Positions 6,988 to 13,491 of a stretch of 20,178 nucleotides of DNA are shown here, in pieces (position 1 is the first letter of the stretch; each line of letters starts with the position of its first letter). The DNA comes from a virus. The notes beneath the pieces are model-generated. The model did no database searches and was not told the DNA's origin. It saw only the letters and a list, made by a program, of their open reading frames with translations. The translations under genes and the position numbers were made by a program. The stretch is taken from positions 1 through 20,178 of the IMG/VR virus record IMGVR_UViG_3300025872_000400; one strand, written 5' to 3'.

Positions 6988-8075
6988 GCTGAGATTCCTC
7001 CGGTGAATCCACGCGGCAAAAACAGACCACCACCTGAAGCTGCTTGCGATTGCCACGCGCCGCCGTCGAGGTACGCGGGATAACCAGCGGCTTTGACATC
7101 TGCTCCGCCGCCGGCCGTATCGTTGAGCGTTAAGTCGCTCGACGACGTGAATGGATCGGCCGACAACGCGACTTCTCCGTAGACTGGCCAATCACCTTCG
7201 TTCGTGTCACTCGCGCCGAAGTTTCCGAGAAAGTTCGCGCACTGGAATTGATGCCTGACGGATGTCGTGGAGTTGTACCATTTCGATGATCCGCCGCTTC
7301 CCCAAGCAACGCAGTTCTGCATTGAGATTGGACCGTTTGCGACTCCCTGGCTGATGTAGGTGTTCGTGATATTTCTAAACGAACAGGCCCAGAGTTCCCC
7401 ACTGCCTGACGTCACATAGCCATAACCAGCATCGCGAAACACGCACGCAATCAATGTCTGATTTCCACCACCGCCGTTGATGCAGCCGGCCCCTGATGTG
7501 TTGCCTGTCGCGAGCGACCGGAGCAAAACAAGGTTTGTCCCGCTGAATGCCGAAGCTGACGAACTTGAACTCGCGCACGTCGCGTCACAGTCATCGACGA
7601 TCGTTGTGTTGCTGCCTGATGTCAGACCGATCGCCGACGCTGACGAGGCGTGTGTGTTTGCGAATTTGCATCGTCGCAAGACTCCGTTGTTGCCAGCCGT
7701 GACCGTTGAGCCTGTTCTCGCAGACGTGAAGCTGACTGCCTCTGCGACCATGTAATTCGGCAGCGTCAATCCCCCGGTCGTGTAAGTGACGACCGGAAAG
7801 TTCGTCGTGACGAGCGCACCGCCGCGCGTGCGGCCATTTGCATCCAAGTCGCCATCCGAAGAGTTGATGCCGCGAATGGAAATCGGAGCCGCCGCCGTCC
7901 CCGCGTTGGTGAACGTGTCGCTCGCTGTCGTTCTGCTGATCGTTCCCTGCACGTTCGCTCGCTGACCTGACGAGAGAGATGTGAGCATCGTTGCCCATGA
8001 CCACGCATTCGCCAGCGACGTGCCATCAGCGGCACCCGCTCCAGAGTTCGTCACATATCGCTCGGTCCAAGCCAT
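6984..8075 (-). CDS. Right-handed parallel beta-helix virion protein
   Basis: A 363-aa protein with many short strands separated by Gly, Ser, Thr and Asn turns, and successive rungs with aligned hydrophobics: ISIRGINSSDGD, YMVAEAVSFTSART, NGVLRRCKFANTHA, NTTIVDDCDATCASS, NLVLLRSLATGNTS, NQTLIACVFRDAGYGYV, GELWACSFRNITNTYI, ISMQNCVAWGSG. This is the pectate-lyase-like fold used in phage tailspikes and fibres. No catalytic residues can be assigned by eye. The N-terminus MAWTERYVTNSGAGAADGTSLANAWSW resembles the start of other secreted or virion beta-helix proteins. It is coupled by a 4-nt overlap to the adhesin-like gene downstream. Likely role is surface binding or polysaccharide recognition (inference). 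Confidence 0.78.
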   Translation of the reverse strand: MAWTERYVTNSGAGAADGTSLANAWSWATMLTSLSSGQRANVQGTISRTTASDTFTNAGTAAAPISIRGINSSDGDLDANGRTRGGALVTTNFPVVTYTTGGLTLPNYMVAEAVSFTSARTGSTVTAGNNGVLRRCKFANTHASSASAIGLTSGSNTTIVDDCDATCASSSSSASAFSGTNLVLLRSLATGNTSGAGCINGGGGNQTLIACVFRDAGYGYVTSGSGELWACSFRNITNTYISQGVANGPISMQNCVAWGSGGSSKWYNSTTSVRHQFQCANFLGNFGASDTNEGDWPVYGEVALSADPFTSSSDLTLNDTAGGGADVKAAGYPAYLDGGAWQSQAASGGGLFLPRGFTGGISA

Positions 8076-8086
8076 TCTCTTTCACC

Positions 8087-8596
8087 CTACCACGCGGCAA
8101 CTGCCGACTTGATTTGTTCCTTACCCGCACCGCTCGACACGAGCTGATTCAGCGTTTCGTTAAAGAACGTCGCGACGGCCTGCGTGTCGGCAATCGCCGC
8201 CAACGCCTCGACGATCTCCGCCTCACTCGGCAGAGCATCCAGGCCGACAGCCTGCCATCGCGGAGCAGTAACACGACCGATGGACTTCAACTGCTCGCAG
8301 ACTTCCGCCAGCTCCGGCACCGACTCTGCGATTTGCGTCAGCCCCTCTTGGCTGTCGTCAAGCGACAGGTCGATTCCCTCGGTGACGTACAGGATTGCCG
8401 CGCGTTTCATTCCGCCGGCCTCCATCGCGTCACCAATGGCTTCTGCGACTCTCGCACCATACGCACGAGCGCACGCACCGTATGTTTTCGGCGTGCTGTC
8501 GAGATGCGTGACGACCGTTTGCGAGAGTGCCGCGGTCACGTCACCAACAGAGTGACCAGCAAGTCCCATTGATTCGATCGCTGTTCTCAGTCGCAT
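8087..8596 (-). CDS. Virion-cassette protein of unknown function (169 aa)
   Basis: Start ATG 8596 with AAAGGGACGAAA upstream. The product (MRLRTAIESMGLAGHSVGDV...) is almost wholly alpha-helical: AALSQTVVTHLDSTPKTYGACARAYGARVAEAIGDAMEAGGMKRAA, an acidic middle, and a C-terminal helix with LVSSGAGKEQIKSAVAAW. There is no signal peptide or membrane segment. It lies between small beta-rich proteins and the beta-helix gene, with only 11 nt to the latter, so they are probably co-translated. No family is recognised; a scaffold, chaperone or structural role for the neighbouring fibre proteins is possible but unsupported. Confidence 0.7.
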   Translation of the reverse strand: MRLRTAIESMGLAGHSVGDVTAALSQTVVTHLDSTPKTYGACARAYGARVAEAIGDAMEAGGMKRAAILYVTEGIDLSLDDSQEGLTQIAESVPELAEVCEQLKSIGRVTAPRWQAVGLDALPSEAEIVEALAAIADTQAVATFFNETLNQLVSSGAGKEQIKSAVAAW

Positions 8597-8644
8597 TTTC
8601 GTCCCTTTGTGAATCGAGCGAACTGCGGCCGTACCAACGGTCGA

Positions 8645-8956
8645 TCAGTCCGTTTCAATCGTGATCGTGAGAGTCGCATCGGTTCCCGCTTCGCGAATGA
8701 ACCGCAACGCTTGGATGTTCAAGTTTCCGACGATCGTGACAGAGCCATTCGCGGCGATCAGATGCCCGACGGTCACGCTCGGATCGGCGTTGTCGTATCG
8801 GTACATCACTCCGCCTGTGCGCGCGGAAATCACGGCCTTGTCTGCTGCCGCCAGCACGCCGGCCGTCCAACTGAAATCGGCGTGACTGATCGCCTTCGCC
8901 GTGGTTGAGATCGTGGCCGACTTCGCTTCGCTGAATTTGGTCGTCTGAATCGACAT
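8645..8956 (-). CDS. Small beta-rich virion-cassette protein (103 aa)
   Basis: Start ATG 8956 with a good ribosome binding site (GGGAGGTGCC), overlapping the upstream stop as TGATG. The product MSIQTTKFSEAKSATISTTA... has alternating polar and hydrophobic residues throughout (AVISARTGGVMYRYDNADPSVTVGHLIAANGSVTIVGNLNIQALRFIREAGTD in part) and ends LTITIETD. This is consistent with a single beta-sandwich of decoration-protein size. Capsid decoration or a fibre cap is the most plausible role given that five or more similar genes follow the capsid gene, but no family is recognised. Confidence 0.7.
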   Translation of the reverse strand: MSIQTTKFSEAKSATISTTAKAISHADFSWTAGVLAAADKAVISARTGGVMYRYDNADPSVTVGHLIAANGSVTIVGNLNIQALRFIREAGTDATLTITIETD

Positions 8957-9435
8957 CAGGCACCTCCCACGATCACGAAGTCGATCGTCGAATCCGCATC
9001 GCCCGACGTGAACGAGATTCGTTTTGCCGAACTTCCCACGGCCGACAGGTTGTCTCCGAACGACTTTTGAAACGGTTGTCCGGCGTAAAGGTTTTCGTTC
9101 GTCAGTCCGAGCGAATAGCCGTTTGTCGCGTCGGCCGTCATCACCACCGCCGCCGAGTTGCCGCTCGCCGGCAGCAGCAAGATTTCTTTGATCTTCTTGC
9201 CGTTGAAGTTGAACGTCCGATTGCCGGCCCCGACCAACGCCGTCAGATCGGCGACGAACGCACCGGCCGACAGCGTGATCGTGCCGCTGGCCACCGTGTC
9301 CGCGACGACCGACGAACTCGCGTTAAGGTTCGCTTCGAGGTTCTGAATCTCGTGCGTGATAATGTTCCGCTGCGATCCGCCGGTCAGCGTCTCGCGCACG
9401 AGCAACTTCATCAGCCGATTGACTTCGACAGACAT
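8956..9435 (-). CDS. Beta-rich virion-cassette protein (159 aa)
   Basis: Starts at ATG 9435 (MSVEVNRLMKLLVRETLTGG); the upstream region has no strong Shine-Dalgarno and is next to element A4. The N-terminal 35 residues are helical (LLVRETLTGGSQRNIITHEIQNLEAN), followed by beta strands (VADTVASGTITLSAGAFVAD, NRTFNFNGKKIKEILLLPA, NSAAVVMTADATNGYSL, AKRISFTSGDADSTIDFVIVGGA). The C-terminal strand with DFVIVGGA suggests a jelly-roll-like or decoration domain. The gene is translationally coupled to the 103-aa gene. Function unknown; a virion component is inferred from context. Confidence 0.7.
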   Translation of the reverse strand: MSVEVNRLMKLLVRETLTGGSQRNIITHEIQNLEANLNASSSVVADTVASGTITLSAGAFVADLTALVGAGNRTFNFNGKKIKEILLLPASGNSAAVVMTADATNGYSLGLTNENLYAGQPFQKSFGDNLSAVGSSAKRISFTSGDADSTIDFVIVGGA

Positions 9436-9474
9436 TTGAAATTCAAGACGTTGTAATGAGAGACTTCAATGAGA

Positions 9475-9505
9475 GACTTCCGAAGTCTCAAAGACTTCGG
9501 AAGTC
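9475..9505. repeat. Palindromic element family A, copy A4
   Basis: GACTTCCGAAGTC, TCAAA, GACTTCGGAAGTC; perfect. A partial copy (gagagacttcaat at about 9458-9470) precedes it, as if the half-motif had been duplicated. It lies in the 91-nt spacer 9436-9526. Confidence 0.93.
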
Positions 9506-9526
9506 TGGTCGTCCTATCGGACACGA

Positions 9527-9937
9527 CTAAACCGTGATGCCCGCGATCGTGCCGGCCACCGTGTTGTCCGCCGGCCCGCGACGTCGGCGATACAGCAGAG
9601 CGTAGATTTCGCCGAGCACCGTCGAAGTGCCGCGAGCGCAGCTTGCTCGCAGGTAACGCTTCGAGGGGCTGACGATATCGACGAACTGAACTTCGTCGCT
9701 CGCACCCGGCACGACCGCACCGCCGCTGACGTCACTGTAGGACGAATCATCGTCCGAGTGCGTCGCCTTCAGGATGTTGTCGGCGGCCGCCGTCTCGAAC
9801 GTGGTCAGAAACAGCACGCCGTCGGCGTTCTCGGACTGCATGTCCACCGTGTCGCTGGTGATCGTGGAAGTGCCGGCCGTTTGATATGCCTTGACCTTCT
9901 TGATCGCGATCAGTTCGGACAGTCTCTGATTGAACAT
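9527..9937 (-). CDS. Putative virion structural protein (136 aa)
   Basis: Start ATG 9937 (MFNQRLSELIAIKKVKAYQT) with GGAGAGCCCAC upstream; the longer ORF to 10021 merely reads through element C2. The sequence is rich in beta strands (GTSTITSDTVDMQ, DGVLFLTTFETAAADNILKATH, SDEVQFVDIVSPSKRYLRASCARG) and ends in TIAGITV. The phrase KRYLRA followed by a small hydrophobic strand is common in phage capsid-associated small proteins. It lies downstream of the capsid gene in the decoration cassette. The family is not recognised with certainty. Confidence 0.72.
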   Translation of the reverse strand: MFNQRLSELIAIKKVKAYQTAGTSTITSDTVDMQSENADGVLFLTTFETAAADNILKATHSDDDSSYSDVSGGAVVPGASDEVQFVDIVSPSKRYLRASCARGTSTVLGEIYALLYRRRRGPADNTVAGTIAGITV

Positions 9938-9948
9938 GTGGGCTCTCC

Positions 9949-10026
9949 GTAGGGTGGGTCGAGCATCGCGAGACCCACCGAGTTGACCGGTCGAAATGGT
10001 GGGTCTCGATGCTCGACCCACCCTAC
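9949..10026. repeat. Palindromic element family C, copy C2
   Basis: Arms GTAGGGTGGGTCGAGCATCG and GATGCTCGACCCACCCTAC, with internal GAGACCCACC and GGTGGGTCTC pairing so that each arm can also fold alone. It ends 11 nt before the ATG at 9937. Confidence 0.94.
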
Positions 10027-10071
10027 TTGTTGACTTTGGTTTCTCGCCGTTCGTCGGCCGGACGTGCCGGC

Positions 10072-10398
10072 TTACTGACCGCGCTTGCGTTTGCGGGGAG
10101 CGGCCGGCTCGCTGTCTCCGGAGTTCTCATCGTTCGTCCCTTCGGCATTCGTTTCGTCCGCCGGCTCGTCATCGGTTGAGACTTCCGAAGTCTTCAAGAC
10201 TTCGGAAGTCTGCTCCGTCTGCTCCGTGGAAGTCTGCTCCGTTTCGACCACCTTCGCGGCCGGCTTCGAGCCAACTCGTTTCCCGCCGCCGTGAGCTTCC
10301 AGCCACGCGGCGTTCTCTTCCGTGACTTCGATCGTCTGCCCTTTTTCGCCCTTGCAGCCGGCTTTGTGGCACGTGTGGTTGAGCGTGAATTGCACCAT
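10072..10398 (-). CDS. Small Cys-containing protein with acidic tail carrying an in-frame family A element (108 aa)
   Basis: Start ATG 10398 (MVQFTLNHTCHKAGCKGEKG), GAGGT upstream. The first ~45 residues are compact, with C10 and C15 (CHKAGC) and a motif EENAAWLEAHGGGKRV that resembles the small proteins found between capsid and connector genes in other phages. The rest is low complexity: TEQTSTEQTEQTSEVLKTSE then an acidic Asp/Glu/Asn stretch, ending in basic RKRKRG. The TSEVLKTSEV part is encoded by element A5, read in frame. A 9-nt tandem unit (ctgctccgt) next to it suggests further local expansion. A disordered tail would tolerate such insertion. Function unknown. Confidence 0.65.
   Translation of the reverse strand: MVQFTLNHTCHKAGCKGEKGQTIEVTEENAAWLEAHGGGKRVGSKPAAKVVETEQTSTEQTEQTSEVLKTSEVSTDDEPADETNAEGTNDENSGDSEPAAPRKRKRGQ
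10180..10210. repeat. Palindromic element family A, copy A5 (inside a coding sequence)
   Basis: GACTTCCGAAGTC, TTCAA, GACTTCGGAAGTC; perfect. Unlike the other copies it lies inside the 10072-10398 gene, encoding TSEVLKTSEV without changing the frame. Confidence 0.93.
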
Positions 10399-10451
10399 AA
10401 GAAAAACCTCGTGTTCGATCCTCTTCAGTTGTCACGGTCGCCGTGACGGAA

Positions 10452-10823
10452 TTATTGAACGATGCCCAACGCTTGCAGATCGTCGATCACCGAGTTGACG
10501 AGCTGCTTCACGTCGGCCAGATCCGCGACGAGCTTGTTGATTTCGTCGGCCAGCTCTTGCACAGCCGCGATCACCGAAGCGTCGGCCGTGATCGCTCCGA
10601 TCGTGTTGTCGTTCGTTCCCGCTCCGTCGGTGACGGTCAGCGTTGCGGCCGTCGGCGCTGCGTGCGTTTTGTCCGCCGTCGAGTATGTCTGAGTGTAGGC
10701 CGATCGCTGCGTGCCGTTGGCTTTGACCACCGCACCGGTTTTCAGATCGAGCACTCCGCCGCTGTGAATCTCCAGCGTGTCGCCTTCTTCCGTGTGACGG
10801 ACCTTCGTGTTTTCGTGCGCCAT
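10452..10823 (-). CDS. Putative head fibre / decoration protein (123 aa)
   Basis: Start ATG 10823 (MAHENTKVRHTEEGDTLEIH). Residues 15-40 (GDTLEIHSGGVLDLKTGAVVKA) look like a short beta-solenoid or fibre base; this is the pattern I associate with phage head-fibre-like proteins. Then a linker (THAAPTAATLTVTDGAGTNDNTIG) leads to a C-terminal amphipathic helix with heptad-like hydrophobics (VIAAVQELADEINKLVADLADVKQLVNSVIDDLQALGI), which probably trimerises. It is the first gene after the major capsid gene, so a capsid-surface location is likely. Element C3 separates it from the capsid gene. Confidence 0.68.
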   Translation of the reverse strand: MAHENTKVRHTEEGDTLEIHSGGVLDLKTGAVVKANGTQRSAYTQTYSTADKTHAAPTAATLTVTDGAGTNDNTIGAITADASVIAAVQELADEINKLVADLADVKQLVNSVIDDLQALGIVQ

Positions 10824-10838
10824 CGCGTTCGCCTTGTT

Positions 10839-10919
10839 GTAGGGTGGGTCGAGTCATCCAGACCCACCAGAAACGTGATCGGAAGAGGGTGGGTCTCGCC
10901 CATGCTCGACCCACCCTAC
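10839..10919. repeat. Palindromic element family C, copy C3
   Basis: Arms GTAGGGTGGGTCGAGTCATC and ATGCTCGACCCACCCTAC with inner GACCCACCAG and GGGTGGGTCTC. It lies between the capsid stop (10938) and the next ATG (10823). Confidence 0.93.
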
Positions 10920-10937
10920 GCAACCGCTTCAGCCCGG

Positions 10938-12350
10938 TTAGGCTTGCAGCAAGTGCAGAACCGGAGCCGTTCCCGCGTCGAGCAGGTTGCCGTCGGCTCG
11001 CTGGAACGCGATGAACGCGACCTGATCCTTCTCCGCGTATCGCTCGTCGAGCCGCTTCAATCGCAGCACGCCGGCGCGGCGGATCAGGTATTTGCTGAGA
11101 TCACCGTACAGCAGCGTTTTCGTCGCGGTCGCGACGCTCGACTGCATGAACGTGTTGTACGTCACCGGCTTCCCGTTGATCGTGTCCGGTTCGCCGGCCT
11201 TCACGTTCGGTTCCCACAAGTAACGGCCGTTGCCGTCCTTCTTCTTGCGCAGATGGTTGGTGATGTTCTTGTGGCACATATACCGAGCGTTCATCCCGTA
11301 GGCGTCGTCAAGCGCCGCTTCGAGATCGAACACCTCGTCAATGTCGATGGCCGTCGCGCTCGCGGCCGTCACGCCCAGCGTCGACGCCAACGTGATGCCA
11401 CGCGGTTGCTTCACGCCGGTTCCCAGCGTGAATTTGCGCTCCATCGCTCGGCCGAGTCGCATTCCCAACCAGCCGCCTGTGCGAGCAGCCAGGTTGAAGG
11501 CGTTGTCTTCGAGCAGCTCAAACGGCATCTTCAGCATCTTGCTGCTGAACTTGAACGCGAACATGCTGATCTGCCCGAGCGTCGGATCGGTCGAGCCGTC
11601 CGTGTCCGCAGACTCGCCGACGATCTCGCCCTCGTTCGAGGTATCATCGACCGTCGGGATCGGCAGTTCCGAACCGCTCTCGGTCGTGATCACGTCGGCC
11701 ACTTGCATCATGCCGGAGAACGCGAGCAGGTTTTCCTCGAACCGATTGAGGAATGACATCGGCACCGCGTAGCCGCCGGACGAACCGGTGATCGAAGACA
11801 TGACGCGGGCTTCCCGTTCGTCGAGCAGACGCTGCCGAGCCATGCGGTTGATTTCCCGCTTCGCCGAGCGGGCATCCCGCTCGCGGTATTCGTTGGCGAT
11901 ATCCGACAGGAAGCCGTCGTTTTCGATCCGGACGTTGATTTGCCGCCGAGCCGGATTAAAGTGCATGCGCTGGCAAGCCGCTTCCTGCTCGTTGGTCAGA
12001 TCGTTGCCGCCGCGGAACCACGCTTGCAACGCGAGGGCTCGATCGCGGTACGTCGGCAGGTCGTCCTCTTCGCGCTCGCTGCGAGTGTCGGCGACGCTGA
12101 AATCATCGCGGCCGATGCGTCGGTTCGTGTCGGCCGGAGTCTGTCGCAGGTTCTTCAACCGCGACTCAAACTCTTCGGACTTCTCCGCACGACTGATGCG
12201 CTCCTCGAGGGTCGTCAGCTCGGCTTCGAGCTTTTCGACTTCGGCCTTGTCTTCGGCCTTCCATTCGTAGCCGGCTTGCTCTTCGCGAGCATAGACCGCT
12301 CGAATTTGCTTGACCAACGCCACCCGCTTCTCGCGCAGTTCTTTGAGCAT
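10938..12350 (-). CDS. Major capsid protein, HK97 fold
   Basis: A 470-aa protein starting at ATG 12350 (MLKELREKRVALVKQIRAVY) with GGAAGGGACTCC upstream. Residues 1-70 are a charged coiled coil, the scaffolding delta domain that the prohead protease normally removes. From about residue 190 onward the fold is that of Phage_capsid family proteins: SSGGYAVPMSFLNRFEENLLAFSGM, the P-loop/E-loop region SGSELPIPTVDDTSNEGEIVGE, FAFKFSSKMLKMPFELLEDNAFNL, GWLGMRLGRAMERKFTLGTG, KQPRGITL and the C-terminal RRAGVLRLKRLDERYAEKDQVAFIAFQRADGNLLD. The roughly 100-residue stretch between the delta domain and the core is longer than in HK97. It follows portal and protease, the canonical order. The ORF extension to 12398 is element C4 read through and is rejected. 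Confidence 0.95.
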   Translation of the reverse strand: MLKELREKRVALVKQIRAVYAREEQAGYEWKAEDKAEVEKLEAELTTLEERISRAEKSEEFESRLKNLRQTPADTNRRIGRDDFSVADTRSEREEDDLPTYRDRALALQAWFRGGNDLTNEQEAACQRMHFNPARRQINVRIENDGFLSDIANEYRERDARSAKREINRMARQRLLDEREARVMSSITGSSGGYAVPMSFLNRFEENLLAFSGMMQVADVITTESGSELPIPTVDDTSNEGEIVGESADTDGSTDPTLGQISMFAFKFSSKMLKMPFELLEDNAFNLAARTGGWLGMRLGRAMERKFTLGTGVKQPRGITLASTLGVTAASATAIDIDEVFDLEAALDDAYGMNARYMCHKNITNHLRKKKDGNGRYLWEPNVKAGEPDTINGKPVTYNTFMQSSVATATKTLLYGDLSKYLIRRAGVLRLKRLDERYAEKDQVAFIAFQRADGNLLDAGTAPVLHLLQA

Positions 12351-12366
12351 CGGAGTCCCTTCCGAG

Positions 12367-12397
12367 GTAGGGTGGGTCGAGTCATCGAGACCCACCA
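12367..12397. repeat. Family C half element, C4
   Basis: Only the left arm (GTAGGGTGGGTCGAG, then TCATCGAGACCCACCA) is present. The half copy can itself fold through TGGGTC and GACCCA. It lies just upstream of the capsid ribosome binding site. Confidence 0.9.
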
Positions 12398-12428
12398 AAC
12401 AGCCCGCGAGCCAGTTTTGAAAAGCGAC

Positions 12429-12578
12429 TCACAGGCGAAACGTGTTGGAAATTCGTTTCACCGAATCGCAGAACTCGGCTGCAAAATCGGTCAAAGCAGT
12501 TGCCAGCTCATCCGGCCGGCGTTTCAATTCGCACCACTCATCGAACTCGGCGACGAGGTGCGTAGCACAACTAAGACA
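12429..12578 (-). pseudogene. Coding-like remnant or small ORF without a canonical start
   Basis: The 12398-12625 spacer is otherwise empty, but one minus frame is open from a TAG at 12579-12581 to TGA at 12429-12431. It reads protein-like: ATHLVAEFDEWCELKRRPD followed by ELATALTDFAAEFCDSVKRI. There is no ATG or GTG near the 5' end; the first alternative is a TTG at 12527, giving 32 aa. The amphipathic helix character suggests either a residual piece of a gene once lying between protease and capsid (where small scaffolding or head genes occur) or a small protein with an unusual start. Function unknown. Confidence 0.35.
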
Positions 12579-12625
12579 CTAGACCACCTCGCGAAAGTTT
12601 CGCAAGAGGGAAAAAGTTTCCGAAA

Positions 12626-12656
12626 GACTTCCGAAGTCTCAAAGACTTCGGAAGTC
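12626..12656. repeat. Palindromic element family A, copy A6
   Basis: GACTTCCGAAGTC, TCAAA, GACTTCGGAAGTC; perfect. The protease reading frame runs into it and ends at the TGA (12639-12641) in its spacer, so the last residues DFRSL are element-encoded. A separate short hairpin (GCGAAAGTTTCGC) lies at 12591-12603. Confidence 0.93.
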
Positions 12657-13400
12657 TGTGACCGCAAGTTCCAACGCCCGCGAGCGACGCTGACGGCGTT
12701 CGCGATCACGAGTCCGCTGTGCCGCCGCCGCTTCGGTGTTCGTGATGCCGCGCTGCCAAGCGTCAAACGATTCGCGAGCACTCAGCACGTGAGCGTCATA
12801 CCATGATCGCCACTGAGCCGCCGCCGGCTGTGACTCGGCGCTCGCTGCTCGCCGCTCGCCACTTGTGCCGTCCCGCGTCCCCGCCGTTGTCGATTCGTAA
12901 GCCGGAAAAACCACCGGCCCGACTTCCCACAGTTCCACCTCAGTGATTTCTCGATACCACAGATGCTGATCGCCCACGACAAGCTCGCGCCACGTCGCCG
13001 CCAACGGGATGAACATGAACGACGAGCCGCTCACGTCCCCGCGCCGCACTGACTCCAACACATGCCGAGCCGGCTCACTGTCCGGCGGTTCGACCTCATA
13101 CTTCAGACCGACATTGTCGATCGACAGCAGCAGCGTGCCCGCCGTCGAGCGGCCGAGAATCAAATTCGGATCGTGATTGAAAAACGATCGGCAATCGTCC
13201 TCACGAATCGCTCGATCGAACGCACCGGGCATGATCCGCTCGTAGGTGTCCGACCAGAGTTGATACTCGGTCCCCGGATCGCCTTCGCGAAAGAAAACGG
13301 CACCGTATCCGACGATCGCCGGATGCTTCTCGCCGTCGTTCGCACGAATCAACGAACACGATCGCCGGCTCGTGCCGGGCAAAAGTCGAGTCGATGGCAT
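12639..13400 (-). CDS. Prohead protease, HK97 family (peptidase U35/S78-like)
   Basis: A 253-aa protein, start ATG 13400 with AAAGGGAACAAC upstream. Herpesvirus/HK97-type serine protease features are clear: VGYGAVFF near residue 30, ERIMPGAFDRAI, the catalytic-His segment RSFFNHDPNLILGRS (His about 76), LLLSIDNVGLKYEVEPPD, the catalytic-Ser segment RGDVSGSSFMF (121-130), and ITEVELWEVGPVVFPAYEST (152-171). It should cleave the delta domain off the capsid protein and degrade itself in the prohead. The C-terminal ~75 residues are Arg/Ala/Gln-rich and low in predicted structure. The last five residues and the stop are provided by element A6. Elements flank both ends of the gene. Confidence 0.93.
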   Translation of the reverse strand: MPSTRLLPGTSRRSCSLIRANDGEKHPAIVGYGAVFFREGDPGTEYQLWSDTYERIMPGAFDRAIREDDCRSFFNHDPNLILGRSTAGTLLLSIDNVGLKYEVEPPDSEPARHVLESVRRGDVSGSSFMFIPLAATWRELVVGDQHLWYREITEVELWEVGPVVFPAYESTTAGTRDGTSGERRAASAESQPAAAQWRSWYDAHVLSARESFDAWQRGITNTEAAAAQRTRDRERRQRRSRALELAVTDFRSL

Positions 13401-13412
13401 GTTGTTCCCTTT

Positions 13413-13488
13413 GTAGGGTGGGTCGAGTCATCGAGACCCACCATTTTTGAAACGTGCTGGTGGGTCTCGATGACTCGACCCACCCTAC
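13413..13488. repeat. Palindromic element family C, copy C5
   Basis: Arms GTAGGGTGGGTCGAGTCATC and GATGACTCGACCCACCCTAC are perfectly complementary, and the inner GAGACCCACCA and TGGTGGGTCTC also pair. It fills the 91-nt spacer between portal stop and protease start. Confidence 0.95.
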
Positions 13489-13491
13489 GGG

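Noticed and set aside
5641-7191. Longer version of the adhesin-like gene starting at 7191
   Set aside because: The extra 68 residues are an Arg-rich antisense-like frame over the beta-helix gene, while ATG 6987 has a clean ATGA coupling to that gene.
10443-11756. Long plus-strand ORF (437 aa) opposite the capsid gene and its neighbour
   Set aside because: It is antisense to two well-supported genes, Arg/Val-rich and without recognisable motifs. High G+C sequence produces such shadow frames.
12591-12603. Short hairpin GCGAAAGTTTCGC as a terminator
   Set aside because: Stem of only 6 bp with no adequate T-tract; it may be incidental.
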